A stretch of DNA of 64,000 nucleotides from Alteribacter aurantiacus DSM 18675 (GCF_000429705.1 NZ_KE386941.1:434001-498000); one strand, 5' to 3'; numbered from the stretch's first letter, positions 1-9,112 are shown. The notes: generated by a model not told the origin, from the letters alone. Translations and numbers: made by a program.

Positions 1-864
1 GATTTTCACGGAAGTTGGTTGCCAGGCCTACACCGATTTGTGAACAACAACCCCGTCCTCTTAGTTGGAAACAAAGCAGATGTGTTACCTAAATCAATTA
101 AGCACAACAAAATTGTTCAGTGGATGAAACATGCTGCAAAAGAAAACGGTCTAAAACCGGTTGACGTTCAATTGATGAGTGCTGAAAAAGGCCACGGTGT
201 TATGGAAACCGCCGACTTAATTGAAAAATATCGTAAAGACCGAGATGTGTACATTGTAGGATGTACGAATGTAGGAAAGTCCACTTTCATCAATCGACTG
301 ATCAAAGAGTTCGGTGGAGATGAAGAGTTCTTGATTACAACATCGAATGTTCCTGGTACGACATTGGATATGATCGACATCCCACTTGATGATGGATCGT
401 CCCTTTACGACACACCGGGAATTATCAATCACCATCAAATGGCTCACCTTGTAGACAAAGAAGACTTGAAAGTCATCATGCCACGTAAAGAAATTAAAAC
501 CAGAGTGTATCAACTAAAAGAAGGTCAAACGTTATTCTTTGGAGGGCTGTCTCGCCTTGACTTTGTAAAAGGGGAGCCCCAATCATTTGTCGTATATATG
601 TCAAACGAATTGAACGTTCACCGTACAAAGACGGAAAAAGCAGACGATCTGTATCAAAATCACCTTGGCGAATTGCTCACACCACCTAGACAAGATGGAG
701 TAGAAGCTTTTCCTCCATTAGAGAAACATGAGTTTAAACTTCCTCATGAGAAAACCGATATTGTGTTCTCAGGTCTTGGATGGGTAACGGTACATGGTAA
801 AGGTACAATTGTAAGAGCATACGTGCCAAAGGGAGTACAAACAGGTACACGTCCATCCTTTTAA
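1..864 (+). CDS. yqeH: Ribosome biogenesis GTPase YqeH (5' end outside window)
   Basis: Circularly permuted GTPase needed for assembly of the small ribosomal subunit. The frame is open from base 1, so the N-terminus, with its usual zinc finger, lies upstream of the window. The motif order is permuted: G4 (NKAD, residues 24-27 of the visible part) comes first, then G1 (GCTNVGKS, 87-94), a TTSNVPGTT segment and G3 (DTPG, 137-140). The C-terminal domain is complete. A ribosome binding site (AAAGGAG) follows 7 bases after the stop and leads into aroE, so the genes are probably co-transcribed. The identification is secure because of the permuted motifs and the conserved neighbours. Confidence 0.95.
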   Translation, partial: DFHGSWLPGLHRFVNNNPVLLVGNKADVLPKSIKHNKIVQWMKHAAKENGLKPVDVQLMSAEKGHGVMETADLIEKYRKDRDVYIVGCTNVGKSTFINRLIKEFGGDEEFLITTSNVPGTTLDMIDIPLDDGSSLYDTPGIINHHQMAHLVDKEDLKVIMPRKEIKTRVYQLKEGQTLFFGGLSRLDFVKGEPQSFVVYMSNELNVHRTKTEKADDLYQNHLGELLTPPRQDGVEAFPPLEKHEFKLPHEKTDIVFSGLGWVTVHGKGTIVRAYVPKGVQTGTRPSF

Positions 865-885
865 ATTGCAAAAGGAGTCGATGAT

Positions 886-1719
886 ATGAGTTTGAATATG
901 GGGGTGTTTGGTCACCCCATTGGACATTCGAAGTCACCGGTCATGCACAATGCGGCATTGAAGGAGCTCGGAATATCTGGGACTTATGAAGCCTATGATA
1001 TTCATCCGGATGATTTAGAAGAAGCGGTAGACAGCTTGCGACGTAATCACTTCCGTGGTGTCAATGTAACGTTGCCTCACAAAGTGAGTGTGATGCCGTT
1101 TTTGGATGAGGTATCAAGTGATGCAAGGGCCATTGGAGCAGTAAACACGATTGTAAATGAAAACGGCAGGTTAATCGGATACAATACGGACGGTCAAGGC
1201 TACTTGAATTCATTGATTGCGGAGAGTGGAGAAGATATTAAGAATAAAAGGGTGTTGGTGATCGGAGCTGGCGGGGCTTCTAGAGCGGTGGCTGTTTCTT
1301 TAAAAAAGTACGGTGTCAATTTTCTTGCAATAACCAATCGTACATTGAGTAAAGCGAAGGACATTGCAAGGATCTGTGAACCGATTGGTCGAGTGAACGT
1401 ATTGCCCTCTACCATTGCTCAAGCGAATGTTACAAGCTTTGACATTATTATTAATACCACCTCCATTGGAATGGAACCGGACGTGACTCGAATGCCCTTT
1501 TCACTAGAAACCCTCAAGCGTGATTCGATTGTATCGGACTTGATTTACACACCATTTAAAACCAGGTTCTTACAAGTAGCAGAAAATAAAGGGGCAAAAA
1601 CGATCAACGGATTAGGAATGTTTATTAATCAAGGAGCGATTGCCTTTGAATTATGGACTGGAAAACAAGCGCCCCGTGATAAAATGAGACAGGTAGTATT
1701 GGAAACATTGAAGAAGTAG
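886..1719 (+). CDS. aroE: Shikimate dehydrogenase
   Basis: NADP-dependent reduction of 3-dehydroshikimate to shikimate, for chorismate and aromatic amino acid synthesis in the cytoplasm. It has 277 residues, normal for the family. Substrate-binding motifs are visible: SKSP at 15-18, NVTLPHK with the catalytic lysine at 66, and NTDG around 100-103. The Rossmann loop GAGGASRA is at 127-134, followed by the NRT nucleotide-binding turn near 150. The ATG at 886 is preceded by AAAGGAG. It sits between yqeH and yhbY in the order known from Bacillus. Confidence 0.97.
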   Translation: MSLNMGVFGHPIGHSKSPVMHNAALKELGISGTYEAYDIHPDDLEEAVDSLRRNHFRGVNVTLPHKVSVMPFLDEVSSDARAIGAVNTIVNENGRLIGYNTDGQGYLNSLIAESGEDIKNKRVLVIGAGGASRAVAVSLKKYGVNFLAITNRTLSKAKDIARICEPIGRVNVLPSTIAQANVTSFDIIINTTSIGMEPDVTRMPFSLETLKRDSIVSDLIYTPFKTRFLQVAENKGAKTINGLGMFINQGAIAFELWTGKQAPRDKMRQVVLETLKK

Positions 1720-1730
1720 GAGGCACCAAG

Positions 1731-2027
1731 ATGAAAACACTAACAGGAAAACAAAAACGATTTTTAAGATCAAAAGCACATCATATCAAACCGATTTTTC
1801 AAGTTGGAAAAGGCGGAGTGAATGAAAACTTGATCATACAAGTAAAAGAAGCTCTTGAGGCTCGAGAGTTGATTAAGATTAGCATCTTGCAAAACTGTGA
1901 TGAGGATAAAGACGAAGTGGCTACGTCCATTCGCAAAGGCGCAAAAGCTCACCTTGTACAACTCATTGGAAGCACGATCGTTTTATATAAAGAGTCTGAA
2001 AATCAAAAAACAATTGAACTTCCCTAA
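1731..2027 (+). CDS. yhbY: YhbY/CRM-domain RNA-binding protein (YqeI)
   Basis: Small basic protein of 98 residues formed by a single CRM (YhbY) fold, a family that binds RNA and associates with pre-ribosomal particles. The N-terminus is rich in Lys and Arg and is followed by the GKGG loop typical of the domain (residues about 26-29). It starts 11 bases after aroE behind GGAGG and is likely part of the same operon. Its exact rRNA target cannot be read from the sequence. Confidence 0.93.
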   Translation: MKTLTGKQKRFLRSKAHHIKPIFQVGKGGVNENLIIQVKEALEARELIKISILQNCDEDKDEVATSIRKGAKAHLVQLIGSTIVLYKESENQKTIELP

Positions 2028-2071
2028 TAAACACGGTCAGGTGAACGTGATGAAGTAAAGGAAGGATCACG

Positions 2072-2647
2072 ATGGTTCAAAAGATCGGATTAATGGGGGG
2101 GACATTCGACCCTCCCCATATTGGCCATACTATTCTTGCGGAAGGGGCAAGACTCTCACTCAACCTTGATAAAGTGTGGTGGATGCCAAATCAAATCCCG
2201 CCTCACAAGGAAAAGAAGAGCGATACGAGTGATGAGGAACGAATTGAGATGGTTGAACGTGTATGTGAAATGTCTTCTTCGTTTACATGTAATCTAATTG
2301 AGTTTGAGCGTAAAGGTCCATCCTACACTGTCGATACCCTTCTCGCTTTAAAAAAGCGGTATGCCAATGTGGAGTTTTACTTTATCATTGGTGGCGACAG
2401 TGTGGATACCTTACACACGTGGCATGAGATTAATACAATAAAAGAACTGGTCACTTTTGCATGGATGAAGCGGCCTGGTTCATCAGGGGTTCCTAAAGTA
2501 AATGTAAATATGGTGTCAATTGAGAGTCCCCCTGTGGACATTTCATCAAGCTATATTCGAGAATCCATTAAAAACGGAACGTTCAATTCCTTTTTTGTAC
2601 CGGATTGTGTCGCATCCTACATAAAGGAGAACAAACTATATGAATGA
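2072..2647 (+). CDS. nadD: Nicotinate-nucleotide adenylyltransferase
   Basis: Converts nicotinate mononucleotide and ATP to deamido-NAD in NAD synthesis. It has 191 residues. The nucleotidyltransferase motif GGTFDPPHIGH is at residues 9-19, with both catalytic histidines. The second signature is the ISSSYIR segment near the C-terminus (ISSTxIR family motif). The start at 2072 follows AGGAAGG. The 3' end overlaps yqeK by 8 bases, suggesting translational coupling. Confidence 0.96.
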   Translation: MVQKIGLMGGTFDPPHIGHTILAEGARLSLNLDKVWWMPNQIPPHKEKKSDTSDEERIEMVERVCEMSSSFTCNLIEFERKGPSYTVDTLLALKKRYANVEFYFIIGGDSVDTLHTWHEINTIKELVTFAWMKRPGSSGVPKVNVNMVSIESPPVDISSSYIRESIKNGTFNSFFVPDCVASYIKENKLYE

Positions 2648-3212
2648 AAAGCAGGCATTTGAATCTGTAAAAAAACAGCTAAAACAGGCACGTTACGACC
2701 ACACGGTGAGAGTAGTAGAAACAGCTACGAAGTTATGTGAGCGATACGGGCAGTCCGTAGAAAAAGTACGGTTGGCTTCTATTTTGCACGATTACGCCAA
2801 GTACAGACCATCAGGCGAAATGAAAAACGTAATCAAAACGACCGAATGGTTATCGGACGATTGGTGTAATTATGGGGAAGCGATTCTTCATGCGCCAGCC
2901 GGAGCTGCACTGATTCGTGAGGAACTAGGTATTACGGATGAAGAGATTCTTCATGCGGTTGTTTTTCATACGACCGGAAGAGCGGGAATGTCTGAAATTG
3001 AAAAAATCGTTTACTTGGCTGATTATATTGAGCCAGGTAGAAAATTCCCCGGCATAGACGATGTCAGGGATGCTTCTGAACAATCACTAGATTATGGGTG
3101 TCTAATCGCTCTTTCAAACACGGTTACATTTTTAATCAGTAAAGGTCATCCTGTTTACCCTGATACAATCCATGCCTATAATGAATTACTAAAGACGAGA
3201 GGATTGAAGTAA
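2640..3212 (+). CDS. yqeK: HD-domain phosphohydrolase YqeK (bis-nucleosyl tetraphosphatase type)
   Basis: A 190-residue HD-superfamily hydrolase. His21 and the His50-Asp51 pair (ILHDYAK) supply metal ligands, and a further AILHAPAG histidine and an ADYIEP acid follow. YqeK proteins are reported to cleave Ap4A symmetrically to ADP; I infer that activity from family membership. It overlaps nadD by 8 bases and is followed 3 bases later by rsfS, an arrangement conserved in Bacillales. Confidence 0.93.
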   Translation: MNEKQAFESVKKQLKQARYDHTVRVVETATKLCERYGQSVEKVRLASILHDYAKYRPSGEMKNVIKTTEWLSDDWCNYGEAILHAPAGAALIREELGITDEEILHAVVFHTTGRAGMSEIEKIVYLADYIEPGRKFPGIDDVRDASEQSLDYGCLIALSNTVTFLISKGHPVYPDTIHAYNELLKTRGLK

Positions 3213-3215
3213 AGA

Positions 3216-3572
3216 ATGGAACCAAAGCAACTATTGGATTTAGTCGTTAACGCGGCAGATGATAAAAGAGCAGAAGATATTGTAGCACTTGATATGGAGG
3301 GCATTTCTTTAATGGCTGATTATTTTGTGATTTGCCATGGTAATTCTCCGAAACAAGTAGAGGCAATTGCCCAAGAAGTTAAATCAAAAGCCCAAGAGGC
3401 AGACATTGATGTGAAGAGGTTGGAAGGAACAGACGAAGCTCGTTGGATTCTTATTGACCTTAATGATGTGATTGTTCATGTCTTCCATAAAGAAGATCGA
3501 AATTATTACAACCTTGAAAAGTTATGGGCAGATGCAAAGTACGTCAATCTTGATCCTGTCTTAAAGCCATAG
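3216..3572 (+). CDS. rsfS: Ribosome silencing factor RsfS
   Basis: A 118-residue member of the Iojap/YbeB family. It binds ribosomal protein uL14 on the large subunit and blocks joining of the subunits when nutrients run low. The family core is visible: the DYFVICHGNS segment, the EG-x-ARWILIDL strand and the DVIVHVFHKEDRNYYNLEKLW tail region (shown here only in part by key residues D, V, H, F, R, Y, W). It lies 3 bases after yqeK and 13 bases before yqeM. Confidence 0.96.
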   Translation: MEPKQLLDLVVNAADDKRAEDIVALDMEGISLMADYFVICHGNSPKQVEAIAQEVKSKAQEADIDVKRLEGTDEARWILIDLNDVIVHVFHKEDRNYYNLEKLWADAKYVNLDPVLKP

Positions 3573-3585
3573 AGGGTTCAAGCAT

Positions 3586-4323
3586 ATGACTTACCAGCAC
3601 TTTGCTTATATTTATGATCGTCTCATGGCAGACGCCCCTTATGATCAATGGGTTGATTATGCGAAAGAAAGAATTCCTGAAGGGGCGTCCATTTTGGATG
3701 TCGCTTGCGGAACGGCCACCTATACATTAAAGATGGCTTCTTTTGGCTACGCCATGACCGGGGTTGATTTGTCTGAAGAAATGCTTTCTGTAGCGAAACA
3801 AAAAGCAGACGGGGATAAGAAGAACATCACGTTTATTAAACAAGATATGCAACAATTAACAGGTTTTCAGGATATGGATGCTGTGACCGTGTTTTGTGAT
3901 GGAATGAATTACTTAATGGATGAAGATGAAATACGCGCTACTTTTGATTCCGTGCGTGGCGCACTTAAAGAGGGTGGGACTTTCTTATTTGATGTACATT
4001 CCTCCTTTAAGATGGAGTCGGCATTTGATCATCAAGTTTACGCTGATAATGAGGAAGAAGCTTCATATATTTGGTTCGCTTCTCCTGGAGAGTATGATAA
4101 TAGTGTTATTCATGACCTTACCTTTTTTATAAAAAATGAAAAGGGCACATACGACAGGGTGGATGAATCTCACACACAGCGAACCTTTGACTCTTCCGTG
4201 TATGCGTCTCTTCTTGATGAATGCGGCTTTGACATCGTAGAAATTTCTTCGGAGTTTGGACTAAAAGCGCCTATTCATCAAACAGACCGTATCTTTTTTC
4301 ATGCAAGAAAAAGAAGGAAATAG
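3586..4323 (+). CDS. yqeM: SAM-dependent methyltransferase YqeM
   Basis: A 245-residue class I methyltransferase. The SAM-binding motif I is ILDVACGTATYT (residues 36-47), followed by GVDLSEEML (motif II) and a DAVTVFCDGMNY acidic loop. The substrate is not established for this family. It is the last gene of the yqeH-led cluster and ends just before a bidirectional terminator. It matches yqeM of B. subtilis in position and size. Confidence 0.9.
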   Translation: MTYQHFAYIYDRLMADAPYDQWVDYAKERIPEGASILDVACGTATYTLKMASFGYAMTGVDLSEEMLSVAKQKADGDKKNITFIKQDMQQLTGFQDMDAVTVFCDGMNYLMDEDEIRATFDSVRGALKEGGTFLFDVHSSFKMESAFDHQVYADNEEEASYIWFASPGEYDNSVIHDLTFFIKNEKGTYDRVDESHTQRTFDSSVYASLLDECGFDIVEISSEFGLKAPIHQTDRIFFHARKRRK

Positions 4324-4341
4324 TAAATATGTGTCGAATAA

Positions 4342-4382
4342 AAAAGGAGCAAAGGTTTTGAGAAACCTTATTGCTCCTTTTC
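4342..4382. terminator. Bidirectional terminator between yqeM and comER
   Basis: An inverted repeat with arms AAAAGGAGCAAAGGTTT and AAACCT-TA-TTGCTCCTTTT around a short TGAG loop. An A run on one side and a T run on the other let it work for both converging genes. It includes the last four comER codons and its stop. Confidence 0.8.
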
Positions 4383-5192
4383 TAATTGTTTTTGCACCAA
4401 ATATTTGTCTTCATCAAACTTCTCATGGGTTTTTATAAACAACTTATGAAACATATCTCCCGTTTCTTCATTTAACACCTTCAAACCTTCTCCTGTTACA
4501 CCACCAGGTACTGTTACCCTTTTCCTTAACGTGGATAGTGTAAATAGCTTTTCTTGTAGTAATGCTCCGTACCCGATGAGCATGTTTTCTGCAATATGCG
4601 TAGCCTCTTCTTTAGTGATATTTGTCTCTGCCACCGCAGCTTCAATGAGCTTTTCAACAATGAAACTGATAAATGCTGGACCACAGCTGGCTATGTCTGA
4701 TGATACGCGAGTGATTGATTCATCTATCTCAAGTGGTGAAGAGAAATGAGAGAAAAAATTCTTGAAGGCTTCTTTTTCTTTTACATGTTCTCCGTAGGTA
4801 ATGAGGGATGGTCCGCAGCCTGCTCGGTTTACAATACTTGGTATAAAGCGGACAGTTTGACAGGTTACAACGGCCTCTAATTGCTCAATAGACAATGGGC
4901 TTGTAATGGATAGGAGTGTTTTTTGATTAGTAAAGAGGTTTTTATGTTCATTAAGAATTGGGATCATTTGTAGAGGTTTGACACATAAAAAGATCCAGTC
5001 ACACTTTTTGATTAAGGATGGCAAGTTTGCTGATACCGTGATGCCCTTATATTGGTCTGCAATGGCGCAAGCTTTTTCCATCGTGCGATTGTGAATGGTT
5101 AATTGATTGGGTAACGCTGCTTTTGATTCCAAGATTGCTTCAATGAGAATGCGCCCCATACTACCCGTTCCGATAAATCCTATCTTCCTCAA
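4368..5192 (-). CDS. comER: ComER, pyrroline-5-carboxylate reductase-like protein
   Basis: A 274-residue ProC-family protein with an N-terminal dinucleotide-binding motif (GFIGTGSMG, residues 5-13) and a C-terminal dimerisation helix set. In B. subtilis comER is transcribed divergently from comEABC and is not needed for DNA uptake; published work links it to sporulation and biofilm formation. A longer frame begins at an ATG at 5225, but AAAGGAGG lies just upstream of the TTG at 5192, and alignment with ProC proteins also favours TTG. A near-perfect sigma-E promoter lies 36 bases upstream (5228-5256). Whether it has reductase activity is unknown. Confidence 0.9.
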   Translation of the reverse strand: MRKIGFIGTGSMGRILIEAILESKAALPNQLTIHNRTMEKACAIADQYKGITVSANLPSLIKKCDWIFLCVKPLQMIPILNEHKNLFTNQKTLLSITSPLSIEQLEAVVTCQTVRFIPSIVNRAGCGPSLITYGEHVKEKEAFKNFFSHFSSPLEIDESITRVSSDIASCGPAFISFIVEKLIEAAVAETNITKEEATHIAENMLIGYGALLQEKLFTLSTLRKRVTVPGGVTGEGLKVLNEETGDMFHKLFIKTHEKFDEDKYLVQKQLEKEQ

Positions 5193-5227
5193 TCGAAGCC
5201 CCTCCTTTTCACACGTATTTTCCATTC

Positions 5228-5256
5228 ATTGTATGAATTTGTTTCTTTAAATATGA
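5228..5256 (-). promoter_or_regulatory. Sigma-E-type promoter for comER
   Basis: Read on the reverse strand: -35 TCATATT (5256-5250), a 14-base spacer, then -10 CATACAAT (5235-5228). Both hexamer regions match the published sigma-E consensus of B. subtilis exactly or nearly so. The predicted leader to the TTG start is about 28 bases. On the forward strand the same bases give only a weak sigma-A-like match (TTGTAT, 17 bases, TATGAA) that could serve comEA. Confidence 0.7.
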
Positions 5257-5286
5257 ACATATGTTATCCGGAGAGGAAGTGAACAA

Positions 5287-5889
5287 GTGGCGGATTGGCA
5301 TAAGTACAAACCTTATTTGCCTTATCTCATTGGTGGTACGGCTTTAATTTTCTTTTTAGGCTATCATTTTATGCAAGCGATACCTGAAGAGGCGATTATG
5401 GAATTTGAACCAACGTATGTGGAACAAGGAGAGGAAGATGTAGAAGAGGAATCTGTACAAGTTGATGTTTACGTCGATGTGAAAGGAGCAGTCAAGCAAC
5501 CTGGGGTTTATATGTTCCCTGAAGGAGCCCGTATCCAGGATGCTATTTCAAAGGCCGGGGGAATGGTGTCCGAAGCCGATGAGGATCGTGTTAACCTAGC
5601 ACAGCGCCTCCAGGACGAAATGGTTGTATACATCCCGGTGAAGGGGGAGGAAGGAATCTTGGAGGTAAGTCAAGGGGGACAATCTTCTGCTAGCGACTTG
5701 ATCAATATCAACACAGCTACTCAACAGGAGCTTGAAACATTACCGGGCATCGGGCCTTCAAAAGCGCAAGCTATACTTAGCTATGTTCAAGAGCACGGTC
5801 CCTTTTCACAAGTGGATGACATTACGAATGTACCTGGAATCGGTGCGAAGAGTTTTGAAACGTTAGAAACTCTTATTAGGGTAAAGTAA
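5287..5889 (+). CDS. comEA: Competence DNA receptor ComEA
   Basis: Membrane-anchored double-strand DNA receptor for transformation. The 200 residues comprise a short cytoplasmic start, one membrane segment (about 10-29), an acidic linker, an SLBB-like domain starting near VDVYVDVKGAV (59-69) and a C-terminal helix-hairpin-helix pair (LININTATQQELETLPGIG, then NVPGIGAK) that binds DNA. The start is GTG at 5287 behind GGAGAGGAAG. No paired ComK boxes (AAAA-N5-TTTT twice) are evident in the 94-base gap to comER. Confidence 0.95.
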   Translation: MADWHKYKPYLPYLIGGTALIFFLGYHFMQAIPEEAIMEFEPTYVEQGEEDVEEESVQVDVYVDVKGAVKQPGVYMFPEGARIQDAISKAGGMVSEADEDRVNLAQRLQDEMVVYIPVKGEEGILEVSQGGQSSASDLININTATQQELETLPGIGPSKAQAILSYVQEHGPFSQVDDITNVPGIGAKSFETLETLIRVK

Positions 5890-6010
5890 GATGATGATTG
5901 ACTCACCCTACAGGTCTTGTCTACACTTAAGTCATACTGTTTAATTGAAGACTAGGAAAAATTTCGGTCTGTCATTTTTTCTAGTATCTTATTATAGGAG
6001 GAACATCAAG

Positions 6011-6583
6011 ATGGAAAGAATTTCATGGCATCAATACTTCATGGCTCAAAGCCATTTATTAGCTCTTAGGTCCACGTGTACTCGCCTTATGGTTGGCGCC
6101 ACTATTGTAAGGGACAAGCGGATTATAGCAGGGGGGTATAATGGTTCAATTTCAGGAGGCAAACACTGTGTTGATGAAGGGTGTTATGTGATTGACAACC
6201 ATTGTGTAAGGACCATTCATGCTGAAATGAATGCCCTCCTTCAATGTTCGAAATTTGGGGTGCAGGCAGCAGGTGCGGAGATGTATGTGACTCATTTCCC
6301 ATGCTTGAATTGTTGCAAAGCCATTATTCAAGCGGGGATAGAAAAAGTTTTCTATGCAAAAGCGTACAAAAACCACCCATACGCTGAAGAGTTATTTGAG
6401 CAAGCTGGTGTCGAAGTAGAACAAGTGGAACTTGAAGAAATGATTCTTGATACGAAGAACCATGAAAAATTAGCGTTCACTGCAGATTTGTTAGGTATGT
6501 TAGAGAGCTCGGGGCTGGAAGGTCAAACATTAAAAGAGCTTAGAGAAAAAGCGAATCAACTTTATACTTCATCAAATCAATAA
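6011..6583 (+). CDS. comEB: ComEB, dCMP deaminase family
   Basis: Zinc-dependent deaminase of 190 residues. The ligand set is His70 of HAE (with catalytic Glu72) and Cys98 and Cys101 of PCLNC. The family converts dCMP to dUMP; in B. subtilis comEB is dispensable for transformation although it lies in the comE operon. An in-frame TTG extends to 5945, but ATAGGAGG at 5994-6001 sets the start at the ATG at 6011. The 121-base gap after comEA shows no clear terminator. Confidence 0.93.
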   Translation: MERISWHQYFMAQSHLLALRSTCTRLMVGATIVRDKRIIAGGYNGSISGGKHCVDEGCYVIDNHCVRTIHAEMNALLQCSKFGVQAAGAEMYVTHFPCLNCCKAIIQAGIEKVFYAKAYKNHPYAEELFEQAGVEVEQVELEEMILDTKNHEKLAFTADLLGMLESSGLEGQTLKELREKANQLYTSSNQ

Positions 6584-6637
6584 CTTAGCTAGAAGTGTCA
6601 TCGGTAAGGTGGTGAGCCTCCTTTACAATTGCAATGG

Positions 6638-6680
6638 AAAAGCACTGAAAAAGTTCGAACTTTACTATTTCGGTGGCCTC
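6638..6680 (+). repeat. Degenerate copy of the 43-bp palindromic repeat
   Basis: Resembles the element at 9622-9665: it begins AAAGCACTGAAAAAGTTCG, then AACTTTA, and ends TTCGGTGGCCTC. The left half is nearly identical to the other copy, while the right arm has diverged. It lies in the 210-base gap between comEB and comEC, where I see nothing else recognisable. Confidence 0.5.
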
Positions 6681-6793
6681 ATTGGCCCTGGAGAGCTCAT
6701 CTTTACTTCTCATCCCCCTAGTTATAGCTCCAACTATTTTTATAAATCGCGCTCCTTCCTCTTCTTATCCTCTACATTGAAAGCAGGAACTAT

Positions 6794-9070
6794 ATGCTTA
6801 AATCCTCCTATCTGTTTCCCTTCGTTGCATTGTCAGCTGCTTTATGGTCGATGGAAGGTAGCTCATTTTGGACAATCATCTTCACTGGTGCCACTTTCTT
6901 CCTTGTTTTCCTGCAAAGAAAGACCATCTCAAAAAAACAATTATTATTGCTTTTTATTCTCTTTATTAGTATGTTTTTTTGGTGTGAACATAAAGTGAGT
7001 GATACCAGCCTTCTGACAGGGGAGGATAGCATTTTATACGGTACTGTGGTTTCTGCGCCTGTCAGCCACAACGACCGATCAGGATTTCAAATTGAAGGTA
7101 TGAATAATGAAAGAGTCCAAGTCTATAGTAATGATGCTCTTAAGCCTACATACGGTGATGTTTGCACACTAAAAGGTACCTATGAACAACCTTCTCCCGT
7201 TTATCATATTAACGGCTTTGACTTCGGAAGTTATTTAAAGAGACAATCCGTTCACTGGTTGTTTTATGCAGACGAGCTGATATGCAGGCCATCCTCTTCT
7301 TTAAAAGGAACCGTACTCAACTTCCGGGCTAAGGGAATCCGTGCATTAGATCAAATGGGCAATGAAAATGGAGATCCCCATACTGCTGCAATTCTCCAAG
7401 CCCTCGTATACGGGGAACGGTCAAATATTTCTGATGAGCACAGAGAAGCGTATCAAATTATAGGCGTGAGCCATTTACTCGCCGTCTCGGGGCTTCATGT
7501 AGGACTTGTTGTGTTCATGGTCATCTTCTTTATCTTACGATTAGGTTTGACGAAAGAGACAAGCTTGACAATTGTGGTCTTTCTATTACCTTTATACATG
7601 CTTTTGGCTGGCGGAGCGCCGTCAGTTGTTCGGGCATCATTAATGGTAATGTTCGCAATTATTGCATTTAAAACAATGAAAAAAGTTAGCTCTGGACATA
7701 GCATTTCAGTTGTGTTTATTGTTCTTCTTTTCATTGGTCCTAATGTCATTTATCACCTCGGTTTTCAACTGTCATTTCTCACAAGCTTTGTCCTTATTCG
7801 ATCGGGGAAGATTTTAATGAGGGCAACATCCGCTCTTGGGCTCGTTTTTAGGGTGACGCTCCTTGCTCAGCTTGCTTCGTTACCGATTATTTTGCATCAT
7901 TTTTACGAATTTTCGTTACTAAGCTTGCCGTTTAACCTCTTTTTTATTCCGTACATCTCCTTTGTTGTATTACCCCTTTCCATTGTTACCTCCTTTAGTC
8001 TAGTGCTCTTTCCACCAATAGGGAACTTCACCTTTTCTCTTTTATCTTATACGTTAACCTGGAGCCATTCACTCATGTTTTACCTTAACGACGCTTCTGT
8101 TTTTCGTATTCTGTTTGGTAAGGTTTCTTCGATTACAATTGCTGTTCTATTGCTTTTGATTGTTTTTTTCTTTTTTTCATGGGAAAGAGGAAGCAGTCGA
8201 CATATGGCCTTTTGTAGTGCAAGTATTGTCATTGTTCTGTCCCTTCAACTAATGGCGCCGTATATCTCTTCTCATGGGAAGGTGACAATGCTCGATGTAG
8301 GGCAAGGAGACGCTATATTGATTGAACTCCCTAAGAGGGAAAAGGTGTATTTAATTGATACTGGTGGACTCCCTAATTGGGGAGATGAGCAACAGAGGAG
8401 GGGTCCAGGAGAACGAGTGATTCTTCCTCACTTAGCCTCGAAAGGGATTAAACAAATTGACAAACTCATCTTAACGCATGGCCATTCAGATCATATTGGG
8501 GAAACCTGTGCAATCATTGATCGTGTACATGTGAAAAGGGTTCTTTACCCAGTTGGTGGAATGAAAAACGAATTGGAAATGGAAGTGGAAAAGTGCTTAG
8601 ATGATGCGAATGTTCCGGTTTTAGAGGTCCATGAAGGCATGACATGGAGCGTTGGTAAATCGACTTTTCGGATTCTTTCTCCAACAGGGAGGGAGGACTC
8701 TGAAAACGAGCGTTCAATCGTCCTGAAAGCTAATATGGGGGGAGTAAGGTGGTTATTTACCGGTGATATTGAACGCGAAACAGAACAGAGGCTAGTCAAA
8801 GAGTACCCAAATCTTAATGTGGATGTCTTAAAGGTTGCGCACCACGGAAGTGTAAGCTCGTCAAGTCAGGAATTTATCACTCATGTTACACCTACTATTA
8901 GCCTTATTCCTGTAGGAAGGAAAAATCGTCATGGTCATCCTGGATTGGAGGTTATTGAAAGGTTGAATGACCAAGGTGCAGAAATATACCGAACGGATGA
9001 AAATGGAGACATTGAAGTGAAGTTTTATCTTGATAGAAGGTCATTGGAGGTAAGGCCGGTGGTTGATTGA
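6794..9070 (+). CDS. comEC: DNA internalisation channel protein ComEC/Rec2
   Basis: Polytopic membrane protein that takes single-stranded DNA across the membrane during transformation. The 758 residues show the three-part family layout: N-terminal hydrophobic pair plus OB-like extracellular region (about 1-190), the competence domain with many membrane helices (about 200-490, including the HLLAVSGLHVGL signature) and a C-terminal metallo-beta-lactamase domain (THGHSDHIG near 560, VAHHGS further on). The ATG at 6794 has only a modest site (AGGA). The N-terminus aligns with the B. subtilis start, and no frameshift is visible. Confidence 0.95.
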   Translation: MLKSSYLFPFVALSAALWSMEGSSFWTIIFTGATFFLVFLQRKTISKKQLLLLFILFISMFFWCEHKVSDTSLLTGEDSILYGTVVSAPVSHNDRSGFQIEGMNNERVQVYSNDALKPTYGDVCTLKGTYEQPSPVYHINGFDFGSYLKRQSVHWLFYADELICRPSSSLKGTVLNFRAKGIRALDQMGNENGDPHTAAILQALVYGERSNISDEHREAYQIIGVSHLLAVSGLHVGLVVFMVIFFILRLGLTKETSLTIVVFLLPLYMLLAGGAPSVVRASLMVMFAIIAFKTMKKVSSGHSISVVFIVLLFIGPNVIYHLGFQLSFLTSFVLIRSGKILMRATSALGLVFRVTLLAQLASLPIILHHFYEFSLLSLPFNLFFIPYISFVVLPLSIVTSFSLVLFPPIGNFTFSLLSYTLTWSHSLMFYLNDASVFRILFGKVSSITIAVLLLLIVFFFFSWERGSSRHMAFCSASIVIVLSLQLMAPYISSHGKVTMLDVGQGDAILIELPKREKVYLIDTGGLPNWGDEQQRRGPGERVILPHLASKGIKQIDKLILTHGHSDHIGETCAIIDRVHVKRVLYPVGGMKNELEMEVEKCLDDANVPVLEVHEGMTWSVGKSTFRILSPTGREDSENERSIVLKANMGGVRWLFTGDIERETEQRLVKEYPNLNVDVLKVAHHGSVSSSSQEFITHVTPTISLIPVGRKNRHGHPGLEVIERLNDQGAEIYRTDENGDIEVKFYLDRRSLEVRPVVD

Positions 9071-9112
9071 AGTGAACTAGATAACGGACGAAGCCCTAAT
9101 AAACGACACAAC

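Noticed and set aside
5229..5257. Sigma-A promoter for comEA (TTGTAT, 17 bases, TATGAA)
   Set aside because: Uses the same bases as the much better sigma-E match on the other strand; both boxes are poor, so I did not list it separately.
6609..6998. 129-codon forward frame before and across the comEC start
   Set aside because: It overlaps comEC in another frame, has a Ser-, Tyr- and Phe-rich composition with no domain, and its first part covers the degenerate palindromic repeat.
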